A stretch of 12,741 nt of DNA from positions 1 to 12,741 of the forward strand of contig JAEZCE010000013.1 in the NCBI GenBank assembly GCA_023429995.1, given 5' to 3'. This DNA comes from Bacillota bacterium (GTDB lineage: Bacteria; Bacillota; UBA4882; UBA8346). The notes beneath the pieces were generated by a model that was not told the origin of the DNA, searched no databases, and was given only the letters and a program-made list of their open reading frames with translations. Each line of letters starts with the position of its first letter. Within the stretch, counting starts at the first letter, position 1. Of this stretch, positions 6,134 to 12,741 are shown in pieces. Both the position numbers and the translations under genes were made by a program.

Positions 6134-8761
6134 ATGGAGCTGAAAATTTTTCAAAAAAATGTCATTGGCGACCTTCGCCGATTTCTTGCGCTTCTGATAG
6201 AAACGCAAAATATCTCAGATGCATATCGTTCAATTTGGGAAGAAAAAAATGTTATGGTTGGCATGAATGGAATGCCACCGTACAATTCAATCATACCGAG
6301 CGTTCCTCATGTGTGTTTGAAAGTACCCACAGGCGGTGGCAAGACCTTTATTGCGGTAAACGCAATAAAGCCTATATTTGATTCAATACCACAAATGAGA
6401 GCGAAGGCGGTCGTGTGGCTTGTTCCGTCTGATGCAATTTTGACGCAAACATACAAGGCGCTTACAAATCCTGCACACCCATATCGTCAGAAAATCGATG
6501 TAGATTTTGGTAATCGAGTGGAAGTCTATTCAAAAGAACAGCTTTTAAACGGTCATAACTTTAGTCCGACCACCGTCACAGAACAGCTTTCCATTTTTGT
6601 CCTAAGTTACGACTCTTTTCGTACAAGCAATAAGGATGGTCGAAAGGCTTATCAGGAAAATGGAAATCTTGCATCTTTTGCGAAAACCATAAATAATCCC
6701 AACGGTCTGATTGATGGTACGGACGAAACCGCACTGATACAGGTGGTACGCTCGCTTAATCCCATTATCATCGTAGACGAGAGCCACCACGCAACTTCAG
6801 ACCTAAGCGTAAAAATGCTTAACGACTTCAACCCAGCTTTTGTACTCGACTTAACGGCCACGCCTAAAAAAGGCAGCAATATCATATCCTTTGTTGATGC
6901 TGCACAGCTTAAAAAAGAAGAAATGGTGAAGTTGCCCGTTATTGTTTACAATCGCAAAACCCAAAGCGACGTATATCTGGATGCGATCAGTATCCGCGCA
7001 AAGCTAGAAGCTCAGGCCAAACAAGAACAAGTCACAAGTGGTAGGTACATCCGTCCTATTGTTCTGTTTCAGGCACAGCCCAAAAACAATTCCGATAGTA
7101 CAACTTACGAAAAAATCAAAAAAACACTTATAGATATTGGCATTATAGAAGACCAAATTGCTATTAAGACAGGAGATAAAGATGAACTTAAAGATGCGGA
7201 ATTGTTATCTCCAGATTGCCCTATTCGCTATATAATCACGGTAAATGCTTTAAAAGAAGGATGGGATTGCCCTTTTGCGTATGTGCTTGCAACTGTGGCT
7301 AACCGAACCTCTGTGGTGGACGTTGAGCAGATTCTCGGACGTGTGCTGCGCTTGCCATACACAAAGACAAATGACAGCGATGTGTTGAACCTTTCATATG
7401 TCATAACTTCTTCTGTTGATTTTCACATAACGTTGGATAAAATTGTGGAAGGATTGAACTGCGCGGGATTCAGTAGCAAGGATTATCGTGTAAAAGATAT
7501 TGAACCAGAAAAAACAATACTTCCAATGGAAACATCGATTCAGCCTGAACCTCCGGTGTTAACAAAAGAAGGGGACGATATTCCGGAAGTGGATACCACC
7601 CAACTGAAAGCTAAAATTGAAATTACCATGCAGGAGATAGAAAACGCAATTCCAACCGAGACTAGCAAGTCAGATGATATGCTAAAAGTGGCTATTACAC
7701 ATAGCAAGGAGTATGCGGCTGAATTGGAGACTTCAGAAGAAAGTTTGTTTACAGCCGCGCCGCTAGAGATTAGAGATAAGATGAATTGTTTCCGTATGAA
7801 CGAAGAATTTGTGGAGGAAGCTTCTTCTGTGCTATTTCCACAATTTATGCTTGATACGGGGGCAAGCCTATTTTCAGATAACGAATATAGTCTGTTGGAA
7901 TTTGACAATTTGACAAAGGGATTTACGCTCAAAGATAAAGATGTGTTAATAGACTTTTCAACATCACCCGCAGAACTGGCGCGGGTCGATATTGATGATT
8001 CAAAAGACGCAAAACCGCGAGCATGGAAAATTACAGGGTTCGATAACATCTATTTTAAAGAGTGGTTCAATTCCCAGCCATCAGAAAAAAGGCTTGTTCA
8101 TTGCAAGAATATGATTTGTAAAAAATTATCTTCCTTTAATTGTGTAAATGATAAGGAATTGCAGCAATACATTGACAGAGTTATTGATACTATAACAGAA
8201 GATCAATTATCTGAGTTGGAGCAGTCTCCATACCCTTATATTATAAAAATACAAGAAAAAGTAAAATCATTGCTTATGCGGCATTCGGCTGAGGTTTTTG
8301 ATAAATGGTTGGAGCAGGATATTATTATTTGCCATCCAAATTATAAATTACCATCAGTTATTTCGCCCGTAACGTTCACTTCAACTCTTCCTAAATCCCT
8401 CTATACGGCGGAAGAGGACATGAACGAGTATGAGCGTAAAGTCGTTTGGGAATTGTCCTCGCTTGAAAACGTCAAGTGGTGGCATCGTAATATTTCCCGA
8501 CGTGGTTTTCAAATCAACGGACACATACACGCTTATCCCGACATTGTTGTAATGACTCATAGCGGTAGACTTTTAATGATAGAGACAAAGGGTGACCATC
8601 TCGATAACGACGAATCCAGAGAAAAGGCTGATATTGGTGTAAAATGGGATACTCATGCAGGTAAACAATTTCGCTATTTTATGGTGTTCCAGTCAAAACA
8701 GCCGAATTACCCTGGAGCGTACTCATATGATCGTTTTATGGAAATTGTGAAGGGCTTATAG
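6134..8761 (+). CDS. res: Type III restriction endonuclease subunit (Res)
   Basis: 875 residues, a normal length. An ATP-dependent superfamily 2 translocase with a C-terminal nuclease, it cuts unmodified DNA in complex with Mod. Helicase motifs in order: Walker A VPTGGGKT (64-71), DESHH (215-219), TAT (241-243), GWDCP (376-380) and QILGRVLR (399-406). The nuclease near the end has Pro802-Asp803, then Glu817-Thr-Lys819, a complete PD-(D/E)xK site. AAAGGAG at 6117-6123, overlapping the mod stop codon, lies 10 nt before the ATG, so the two genes are translationally close. No motif is missing and no frameshift is seen, so the system looks functional. Confidence 0.95.
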   Translation: MELKIFQKNVIGDLRRFLALLIETQNISDAYRSIWEEKNVMVGMNGMPPYNSIIPSVPHVCLKVPTGGGKTFIAVNAIKPIFDSIPQMRAKAVVWLVPSDAILTQTYKALTNPAHPYRQKIDVDFGNRVEVYSKEQLLNGHNFSPTTVTEQLSIFVLSYDSFRTSNKDGRKAYQENGNLASFAKTINNPNGLIDGTDETALIQVVRSLNPIIIVDESHHATSDLSVKMLNDFNPAFVLDLTATPKKGSNIISFVDAAQLKKEEMVKLPVIVYNRKTQSDVYLDAISIRAKLEAQAKQEQVTSGRYIRPIVLFQAQPKNNSDSTTYEKIKKTLIDIGIIEDQIAIKTGDKDELKDAELLSPDCPIRYIITVNALKEGWDCPFAYVLATVANRTSVVDVEQILGRVLRLPYTKTNDSDVLNLSYVITSSVDFHITLDKIVEGLNCAGFSSKDYRVKDIEPEKTILPMETSIQPEPPVLTKEGDDIPEVDTTQLKAKIEITMQEIENAIPTETSKSDDMLKVAITHSKEYAAELETSEESLFTAAPLEIRDKMNCFRMNEEFVEEASSVLFPQFMLDTGASLFSDNEYSLLEFDNLTKGFTLKDKDVLIDFSTSPAELARVDIDDSKDAKPRAWKITGFDNIYFKEWFNSQPSEKRLVHCKNMICKKLSSFNCVNDKELQQYIDRVIDTITEDQLSELEQSPYPYIIKIQEKVKSLLMRHSAEVFDKWLEQDIIICHPNYKLPSVISPVTFTSTLPKSLYTAEEDMNEYERKVVWELSSLENVKWWHRNISRRGFQINGHIHAYPDIVVMTHSGRLLMIETKGDHLDNDESREKADIGVKWDTHAGKQFRYFMVFQSKQPNYPGAYSYDRFMEIVKGL

Positions 8762-8783
8762 TAGAACTAAAAATACCTCCTCA

Positions 8784-8834
8784 CCCATCCCAAAAAGGTA
8801 GGGATGGGGGTTCTAGAAGGATACCTTTGTAGAA
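8784..8834 (+). other. Tandem hairpins after res
   Basis: An 8-bp perfect stem CCCATCCC/GGGATGGG (8784-8791 with 8801-8808) is followed directly by TTCTA..AAGG ATA CCTT..TAGAA (8811-8834). Neither has a T-run, so they may protect the transcript 3' end or pause polymerase rather than terminate it. Confidence 0.5.
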
Positions 8835-8887
8835 AAAAGTAATCCTCCCTTGCTAAATAAATGAGGCTCGCCAACCGCATAAAAAGC

Positions 8888-8910
8888 AAAGGAGTCACTT
8901 ACTCTTTTTT
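8888..8910 (+). terminator. Probable terminator of the R-M operon
   Basis: Stem AAAGGAGT/ACTCTTTT (8888-8895 with 8901-8908) has one G-U pair and a 5-nt loop, and runs into six T and an AT-rich stretch. The stem is low in GC, so strength is uncertain. The rest of 8762-9005 holds no gene. Confidence 0.5.
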
Positions 8911-9005
8911 ATTAACATTTTAGTTTGTTCGGTATATGTAAATCAGAGGAAAAGATAATTTTTAGCGAAACTAAGAATTATTAATTTATATGTTGAGGGA
9001 GTATC

Positions 9006-9908
9006 ATGAAAAATTTAAATACTAAAGAAAGAACTATTGAAATACATCGATTAACAATTTCTGGACTACCGCAAGGGCTATCTTATGGTGTTTTTTTAGA
9101 GAATATAGGTAAAAGGTTTCCTGCTTTTGTTGACCGTGAATGGAAAGGTTCAGGTAAGTCTCATGCAATGAAAGCTATCAGTTTTAAAAATGGGTTCCTC
9201 TGGATGCAATATTATTCTTACATACAAGGATATCGCCCAGATGTTATTGATACTCAGAGTCATAATATAAGCCCAAGTCCTTATAGTCAAACTCAAGCGG
9301 GTGTTGAGTATACTCATGTTTTAGGTGCAACTGTCGGAAAAAGATACTTATTGTTAGTTGAAAAGGTGCAAGCAGGCATATGGCCTGAAACCCTTGAAGG
9401 TTACTTACAGTGGATGATAGATAAATATTTAGAATCTGAAGGTAGCTCAGAAAAAATTACTTTAAGCATCGAGGCTGATCCGAGTGAAGAATTTATTAGT
9501 CGGATGGAAACACTTGATCGTATAACAAGAGTGACAATAAGAACAGTTCGGCCGAATCCGGGTTGGGCAGATTTGGAAACCGAATTAGCTCGTGAATCCG
9601 AAGATTCTGATGCCCATAAAACTGAAGTGACAATGGTAGCTAGAAAGAATAAAACCCTTTCAAAAACAAAGGGCATAGTAGTGGACATACAAAGTTTATT
9701 TAAAAATGGTCTATTAAGTTTTGCGCAAATTGAAGGATGGAAAGGTAATAATCGTGATCATTTTTCAACTAAAAAGTTGAACAAGAAACAAAAAGTAAAA
9801 ATTGAAGCAGATGAAGATGGAAAAATTAAAGAAGAAAGTTTGCTAGAAAAAATGACTGAAATTATGAAATTACAAAATAGATCAATTAGATCTGAGGAAC
9901 ATCAATAA
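9006..9908 (+). CDS. Uncharacterised cytosolic protein paired with a membrane protein
   Basis: 300 residues, with no family that I recognise with confidence. It is soluble: no signal peptide and no membrane helix. Visible features are an N-terminal strand/helix region (IEIHRLTISGLP, then SYGVFLENIGKRF), a WMQYYSYIQGY stretch (66-76), a beta-strand pair around 111-125, TIRTVRPNPGWADLE (178-191), and a strongly Lys-rich C-terminus (about 255-290) that could bind nucleic acid or be a flexible tail. A GSGKS (48-52) is present without the rest of a P-loop. GAGGGAG (8995-9001) precedes the ATG. The stop codon abuts the ATG of the membrane gene with no gap, so the two are co-translated. Its position beside a type III R-M system makes a defence role plausible but unproven. 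Confidence 0.7.
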   Translation: MKNLNTKERTIEIHRLTISGLPQGLSYGVFLENIGKRFPAFVDREWKGSGKSHAMKAISFKNGFLWMQYYSYIQGYRPDVIDTQSHNISPSPYSQTQAGVEYTHVLGATVGKRYLLLVEKVQAGIWPETLEGYLQWMIDKYLESEGSSEKITLSIEADPSEEFISRMETLDRITRVTIRTVRPNPGWADLETELARESEDSDAHKTEVTMVARKNKTLSKTKGIVVDIQSLFKNGLLSFAQIEGWKGNNRDHFSTKKLNKKQKVKIEADEDGKIKEESLLEKMTEIMKLQNRSIRSEEHQ

Positions 9909-10418
9909 ATGTATCGAGAATTTTTTGCATTTATCTTTCCATTACTAAAACAAAAGTCAATCTGGAAGGATGGAGAATTATGGACCGCCATATTTGGTGG
10001 AGTTTTCTCGTATTTTTGGTTCAAAAATGACCCAAATGTAATTTTTAGAATCCACCAACATTTTGCAGATCTTCTTACGGTAGTTAGTATTGTATTTGGA
10101 TTTGCTCTGTCTGCACTTCTTTTCTATGTTCAAGCTGCAGGAGCCTGGGAAAAGGATGAGAAAGTACAACGTATCGCTAATAAAATTATTGATTGGCATG
10201 TTTGGACAATTATTTGCATGCTCTTTCTGATCGGATATATACTGTTGGTTTGGACAATTGGAAGGTATTTGAATTACAAGGACAAGATTTCCTTCATTTT
10301 GTTTTCTATATTGACTTTTTTATTACTATATTGTGGTTTTCAAATTCTCAATCATTGTTTAACAGTCTTATGGTCTTTCCGAAAAAGAAGTATTTTAGGT
10401 AAAAAAGATACTAAATAA
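9909..10418 (+). CDS. Four-helix membrane protein, partner of the 9006 gene
   Basis: 169 residues. Hydrophobic segments lie at about 24-38 (short, aromatic), 54-77, 97-117 and 126-148, with a basic C-terminal tail (FRKRS...KK) that should be cytoplasmic. A charged loop (EKDEKVQR, 81-88) separates helices two and three. No catalytic motif is visible. GAGGA at 9894-9898, inside the upstream gene, is 10 nt from the ATG. Soluble sensor plus small multi-helix membrane protein is the layout of several abortive-infection systems, where the membrane part permeabilises the cell. That is analogy, not homology. No terminator is seen before the convergent XRE gene. Confidence 0.7.
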   Translation: MYREFFAFIFPLLKQKSIWKDGELWTAIFGGVFSYFWFKNDPNVIFRIHQHFADLLTVVSIVFGFALSALLFYVQAAGAWEKDEKVQRIANKIIDWHVWTIICMLFLIGYILLVWTIGRYLNYKDKISFILFSILTFLLLYCGFQILNHCLTVLWSFRKRSILGKKDTK

Positions 10419-10460
10419 TAAAAATCTTAAAAGAATAACAACAAATCGTATTTCAATATT

Positions 10461-10952
10461 TTATTCAAAGTTCTCCCCAACCTCTGGAAACGCCCTCTCC
10501 AACTGCACCAGCAACCAATGCTTCAACTTCTCATCACCTTGCTGACCTAACGTTAATATATACCGAATATACGCAACCAACTCCGCATCGATCTTTCCAG
10601 TAATGAATTCATTGGTCGCCACCAACGCCCGTAACTCCGCAAATTGTGGATCGTCAAAAATTTTATTCAGACCTTCATTAAACTTCTTGGGTCCCAGCAA
10701 GGTAATTCCCTTTGAGATATATTCCTCTGGAGCAATCAACATCTCGCCTTCGCCCGTTAAAATCCAACCGGGATTTGCTAAAAACTGCGTCATAATGATA
10801 TTTAAAAAAGCATCGGATGGTTCTAATGCATTTGATTCCACTCTCGATATGGTAGCTTGGCTGATGCCGGTCTTTTGAGTGAAGTCTTTTCTAGATAATT
10901 CAAGAAATTCTCTTAATAATGTGACTCGTTCTCCAATAGAAACATTTTGCAT
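10461..10952 (-). CDS. XRE-family transcriptional regulator
   Basis: 163 residues. The N-terminal helix-turn-helix spans about 5-60, with the DNA-reading part near 20-41 (SRKDFTQKTGISQATISRVE). It is followed by NPGWILTGEGEML (60-72), a common ending of this domain in phage-repressor-like regulators. The C-terminal 90 residues are helical and probably serve dimerisation or ligand sensing; there is no peptidase motif. ATG at 10952 has only a distant AAGGGG (about 12 nt upstream), suggesting modest translation. It is divergent from the Spo0E-like gene, and the promoters overlap with a palindrome between them, so autoregulation and control of the neighbour are likely. Confidence 0.85.
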   Translation of the reverse strand: MQNVSIGERVTLLREFLELSRKDFTQKTGISQATISRVESNALEPSDAFLNIIMTQFLANPGWILTGEGEMLIAPEEYISKGITLLGPKKFNEGLNKIFDDPQFAELRALVATNEFITGKIDAELVAYIRYILTLGQQGDEKLKHWLLVQLERAFPEVGENFE

Positions 10953-10968
10953 AAATAAAAATATCCCC

Positions 10969-10997
10969 TTGACATTTTTTCACGATGAAAATATAAT
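10969..10997 (+). promoter_or_regulatory. Consensus sigma-A promoter for the Spo0E-like gene
   Basis: TTGACA (10969-10974), 17 nt, TATAAT (10992-10997): a perfect match with optimal spacing. It points right, giving a leader of roughly 145 nt if the start is 11150. A promoter this strong next to a repressor gene is usually one held off by that repressor. Confidence 0.85.
10977..10991. promoter_or_regulatory. Probable XRE operator palindrome
   Basis: TTTTCA-CGA-TGAAAA is a perfect 6-3-6 inverted repeat placed in the spacer of the rightward promoter and over the expected start of leftward transcription. A dimer bound here would block both promoters. The assignment to the neighbouring XRE protein is inference. 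Confidence 0.55.
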
Positions 10998-11021
10998 GAA
11001 GATGTTAATTTAATATGTAAA
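10993..11021 (-). promoter_or_regulatory. Probable promoter of the XRE gene
   Basis: Read leftward: TTTACA (complement of 11016-11021), 17 nt, CATTAT (complement of 10993-10998). The -10 overlaps that of the rightward promoter on the opposite strand, so the two probably compete. Confidence 0.5.
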
Positions 11022-11149
11022 TCAATTAGTCCGAAAAAAATGACAATAACCAAATTGGCCACTAAAATTTGTGACCTTAATTCATGGATTGTCTAAAAAT
11101 CTCAATCATTCCCATTATACCATATTTTAAAGAAAAATCGAAAGAGACC

Positions 11150-11362
11150 ATGCGCCAAATCAAATCAAAAATCAAAATTCATATCCTAAAACAACGGATC
11201 ACCACCGGCCGGAAGCGCCTCAACGACCTTTGGAACGTCCACGGCGCGTCCAACGCCATCGTCTTGGCGGCCAGTGTCGAGTTGGACGAACTGATCGTCG
11301 AGTATCTCAAACTTCAAGCCGAAGGCGCAGAACCACCAGAGACCAAAGCGGCATCAAAATAA
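11150..11362 (+). CDS. Spo0E-like aspartyl-phosphate phosphatase
   Basis: 70 residues from this start. Two helices match the Spo0E fold: LKQRITTGRKRLNDLWN, a turn, then SVELDELIVEYLKLQ, which carries the family signature S-x-x-L-D-x-L-I. Spo0E proteins dephosphorylate Spo0A~P and so delay sporulation; some relatives act on other response regulators. The frame extends upstream to an ATG at 11084, but that one has no ribosome site and adds an Ile/Pro-rich stretch foreign to the family. ATG 11150 has AAAGAGA close upstream. The tail (AEPPETKAASK) is probably disordered. Low-scoring members are easily confused with other short two-helix proteins, but the signature is good. Confidence 0.75.
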   Translation: MRQIKSKIKIHILKQRITTGRKRLNDLWNVHGASNAIVLAASVELDELIVEYLKLQAEGAEPPETKAASK

Positions 11363-11409
11363 CGCCGGACGGATCAAAGATCAACGTCGCGGCAGGGCAA
11401 AGGGGAGGG

Positions 11410-11434
11410 AGAGGCAGCAAGTCTGCCTCTTTTT
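11410..11434 (+). terminator. Rho-independent terminator of the Spo0E-like gene
   Basis: Stem AGAGGCAG/CTGCCTCT (11410-11417 with 11423-11430), loop CAAGT, then TTTTC. It closes the transcript about 50 nt after the stop codon. Confidence 0.88.
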
Positions 11435-11435
11435 C

Positions 11436-11600
11436 TTAAAACGGAGCGCGCCCCAGCTCCCCCGGCTCCACGGACGGAGCCACGCGACGCTTCTTTTCCC
11501 GGATGAAAAACAGCGGTCGCCCCGCGAAGGGGACTTCGTAAGCCAAAACCTTGTAGCCAAGCAAAGCGGCCAGGATGGCGAAGACGAGACAGGGATGCAT
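11436..11600 (-). CDS. Putative small membrane protein, dispersed-repeat ORF
   Basis: 54 residues starting MHPCLVFAILAALLGYKVLA: one hydrophobic segment (about 4-20), then a basic stretch (REKKRR, 34-39) and a Pro/Gly-rich end. No Shine-Dalgarno site precedes the ATG (the bases read CCTCCCTTG), so translation is doubtful. An in-frame stop lies 24 nt upstream. A related, damaged copy lies at 1-129 in the opposite orientation, so this is one member of a repeated sequence family in this genome. A competing open frame covers the same strand in another register. I cannot tell whether the conserved unit is a peptide or a structured RNA. Confidence 0.35.
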   Translation of the reverse strand: MHPCLVFAILAALLGYKVLAYEVPFAGRPLFFIREKKRRVAPSVEPGELGRAPF

Positions 11601-11624
11601 CAAGGGAGGTCTGGAATCCGTTTA

Positions 11625-11683
11625 GGTTCCAGCGCCTTTTTGGTTCTTTTTGGGCGGCCAAAAAGAATCCCGCCGCCGGAACC
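11625..11683. repeat. Large imperfect inverted repeat (hairpin)
   Basis: The core is a perfect 10-bp stem TTCTTTTTGG/CCAAAAAGAA (11644-11653 with 11658-11667) around GCGG. An outer GGTTCC/GGAACC pair lies at 11625-11630 and 11678-11683. It sits just upstream of the small leftward ORF. From here to the next promoter (11684-11795) I see nothing else. Confidence 0.65.
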
Positions 11684-11795
11684 GTGGACCAGCAAACCGA
11701 CACACTTTTAAAGCGTCAAAAACCCCCACCGCTTATCATCAATCCGACAAATATTTTAAATTTTCATACCCAAAGTCCCATATTTTTCAACTCCA

Positions 11796-11823
11796 TTGCT
11801 TTATCGCTGTTTTTTGATATAAT
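11796..11823 (+). promoter_or_regulatory. Probable promoter of the nucleotidyltransferase gene
   Basis: TTGCTT (11796-11801), 16 nt, TATAAT (11818-11823). The -10 is perfect and the -35 keeps TTG. The start codon is about 38 nt downstream of the -10. Confidence 0.65.
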
Positions 11824-11861
11824 TAAACAAAGAAACTAAACGATCCAAAGCGGTGAGCCCC

Positions 11862-12170
11862 ATGGATTCAAACCTTCATCAAGCGGTGGAGATCATCGTG
11901 AAAAATTTTGAACCCGAAAAAGTTATCCTGTTTGGTTCCCGCGCAATCGGCACGGCCAATCAAGACAGTGATTACGACTTGTGCATTTTAAAAAGCAATC
12001 TCCTTCACAAACGGGAAGTCGCCCAAGCGATCTACAAAGCATTGCTCCAAATCCCGATCCCCATCGACATCACCCTTGAAACCCCGGAGAACTTTGCCAG
12101 TTTGCAAAAGAACCCCTTTTTAATCTATGGAAGCATCGCTGAAAACGGGGAGATATTGTACGAGAAATAA
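11862..12170 (+). CDS. MNT-type minimal nucleotidyltransferase
   Basis: 102 residues, all one domain of the polymerase-beta nucleotidyltransferase fold. The motif GSRAIG (25-30) is followed by Asp37-x-Asp39 and a third Asp69 on the next strand (PIPIDITL), so the catalytic set is complete. Family members often act as antitoxins that AMPylate a partner HEPN toxin. Here no HEPN gene lies on either side: a promoter precedes the gene directly and a terminator follows within 60 nt. An in-frame GTG at 11853 falls inside the CGGTGAG ribosome site, which favours ATG 11862. It may be an orphan antitoxin, or it may have a different target. Confidence 0.85.
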   Translation: MDSNLHQAVEIIVKNFEPEKVILFGSRAIGTANQDSDYDLCILKSNLLHKREVAQAIYKALLQIPIPIDITLETPENFASLQKNPFLIYGSIAENGEILYEK

Positions 12171-12202
12171 TGAGCCGCCATTCGCGTGGCTCCAAAGAGG
12201 CT

Positions 12203-12228
12203 GAGACCAAATTTTAGTCTCTTTCTTT
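12203..12228 (+). terminator. Probable terminator of the nucleotidyltransferase gene
   Basis: GAGAC/GTCTC (12203-12207 with 12217-12221) with an AT-rich loop, then TTTCTTT. A short GCCA/TGGC hairpin (12177-12190) precedes it. The stem is short. Confidence 0.55.
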
Positions 12229-12322
12229 AATAAACCGGCGGCTCCTTCACCGGCGAATCTGCCGTCTCAACCAACCGTTCCATCGATACAATATAGGTAT
12301 AAACTCGGTACAACAAATCCAT
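12227..12322 (-). CDS. Possible 31-residue protein
   Basis: A short leftward frame encodes MDLLYRVYTYIVSMERLVET followed by ADSPVKEPPVY. The composition is protein-like, with an amphipathic helix and a Pro-rich tail. There is no good ribosome site: GAGG is about 19 nt from the ATG. No relative is recognised. It may be chance. Confidence 0.2.
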   Translation of the reverse strand: MDLLYRVYTYIVSMERLVETADSPVKEPPVY

Positions 12323-12338
12323 CCGGGCATGGTATAAT
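12310..12338 (+). promoter_or_regulatory. Possible promoter of the 12399 gene
   Basis: TATAAT at 12333-12338 is perfect; 17 nt upstream is ACAACA, which matches only the last three -35 bases. An inverted repeat TCGAATTAG/CTAATCGA (12349-12357 with 12368-12375) lies in the leader between promoter and ribosome site and may be an operator or a leader hairpin. Confidence 0.5.
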
Positions 12339-12398
12339 TACCTCAAGATCGAATTAGGGAATTCGTTCTAATCGAATCATTCACTGGAGGTCATAATA

Positions 12399-12741
12399 AT
12401 GATACATGAAATGAACGACGTAACAACCCAAGCCGCGGTCAGCGAAGCAACCCCCGCGCCGTCGGGCAAAAAAGCCGTCCCTTCCCAAGCGCTCGATATC
12501 CGGCTGGCCCGCGCCGCCAAATTGCTCGCCGGCATCCAGCTCCACACCGAGCTGTTGACCAAACGGGGGATCGACACCGCCTTCCTCACCAATTTCACCA
12601 CCAGTTACCAGGCAACCGTCGACACCCAAAACGCCCGGCTATCCTGCAAAGCGCGGATGATGGAGCAGACCCGGCAACTTCAGGTCGAGTCCGACAAACT
12701 CCACGATTATTACGCCGAAGCCCGCAACCTGATCAAACTGA
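12399..12741 (+). CDS. Helical hypothetical protein, 3' end outside the window
   Basis: The frame is open for 114 codons to the last base without a stop. GGAGG at 12386-12390 is 8 nt before the ATG. The first 35 residues are Ala/Pro/Ser/Thr-rich and probably disordered (TQAAVSEATPAPSGKKAVPS). From about residue 36 the sequence is helical with coiled-coil-like spacing: LARAAKLLAGIQLHTELLTK, GIDTAFLTNF, then MEQTRQLQVESDKLHDYYAE. Codons are GC-rich, as in the barrel gene and unlike the island. I do not recognise the family. It is not an enzyme by any visible motif. Confidence 0.75.
   Translation, partial: MIHEMNDVTTQAAVSEATPAPSGKKAVPSQALDIRLARAAKLLAGIQLHTELLTKRGIDTAFLTNFTTSYQATVDTQNARLSCKARMMEQTRQLQVESDKLHDYYAEARNLIKL

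Noticed and set aside
9147..9161. GSGKS in the 9006 protein as an ATP-binding P-loop
   Set aside because: The first glycine of GxxxxGK[ST] is absent and no hydrophobic strand leads into it. No Walker B follows.
11374..11703. Leftward 109-codon frame over the repeat region
   Set aside because: It runs across the terminator of the Spo0E-like gene and the hairpin, is rich in Arg/Gly/Ala, and the conserved in-frame blocks shared with 1-129 are in another register.
12377..12629. Leftward frames opposite the last gene
   Set aside because: They are shadows of a GC-rich gene that has a clear GGAGG site and stays open to the window edge.

Overview
The window reads as a chromosomal segment of a spore-forming Bacillota. 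A Spo0E-type sporulation phosphatase is recognisable near the right end. The left end carries a secreted, beta-rich protein that looks like an outer-membrane barrel, so a diderm spore-former is a reasonable guess. This is inference from two genes. No rRNA or tRNA gene, and no transposase or integrase, is visible.

Layout: (1) 1-1360, GC-rich: the end of a degenerate small open frame, then a leftward putative barrel gene with its own promoter and terminator. (2) 1395-2400: a repeat-rich zone holding a GxxExxY nuclease-fold gene flanked by repeats. Two of these are near-identical 149-nt elements that can fold into long hairpins. (3) 2546-10418, AT-rich and rightward: a PD-(D/E)xK-like gene and an in-frame neighbour, a complete type III restriction-modification pair (mod, res), and an unrecognised cytosolic plus four-helix membrane protein pair. 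This looks like a horizontally acquired defence island. (4) 10461-11434: a leftward XRE regulator divergent from the Spo0E-like gene, with overlapping promoters and a palindrome that could be a shared operator. (5) 11436-12741, GC-rich: a small membrane ORF homologous to the segment at the window's left edge, a large hairpin, a solitary MNT nucleotidyltransferase, and the start of a helical protein running off the edge.

How the parts work together: Mod and Res form one defence unit, in which Mod methylates and gives specificity while Res translocates and cuts. The 9006-10418 pair is tightly coupled and could be a second defence module whose membrane part is the effector, but that rests on position and architecture only. 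The XRE protein probably controls itself and the Spo0E-like phosphatase.
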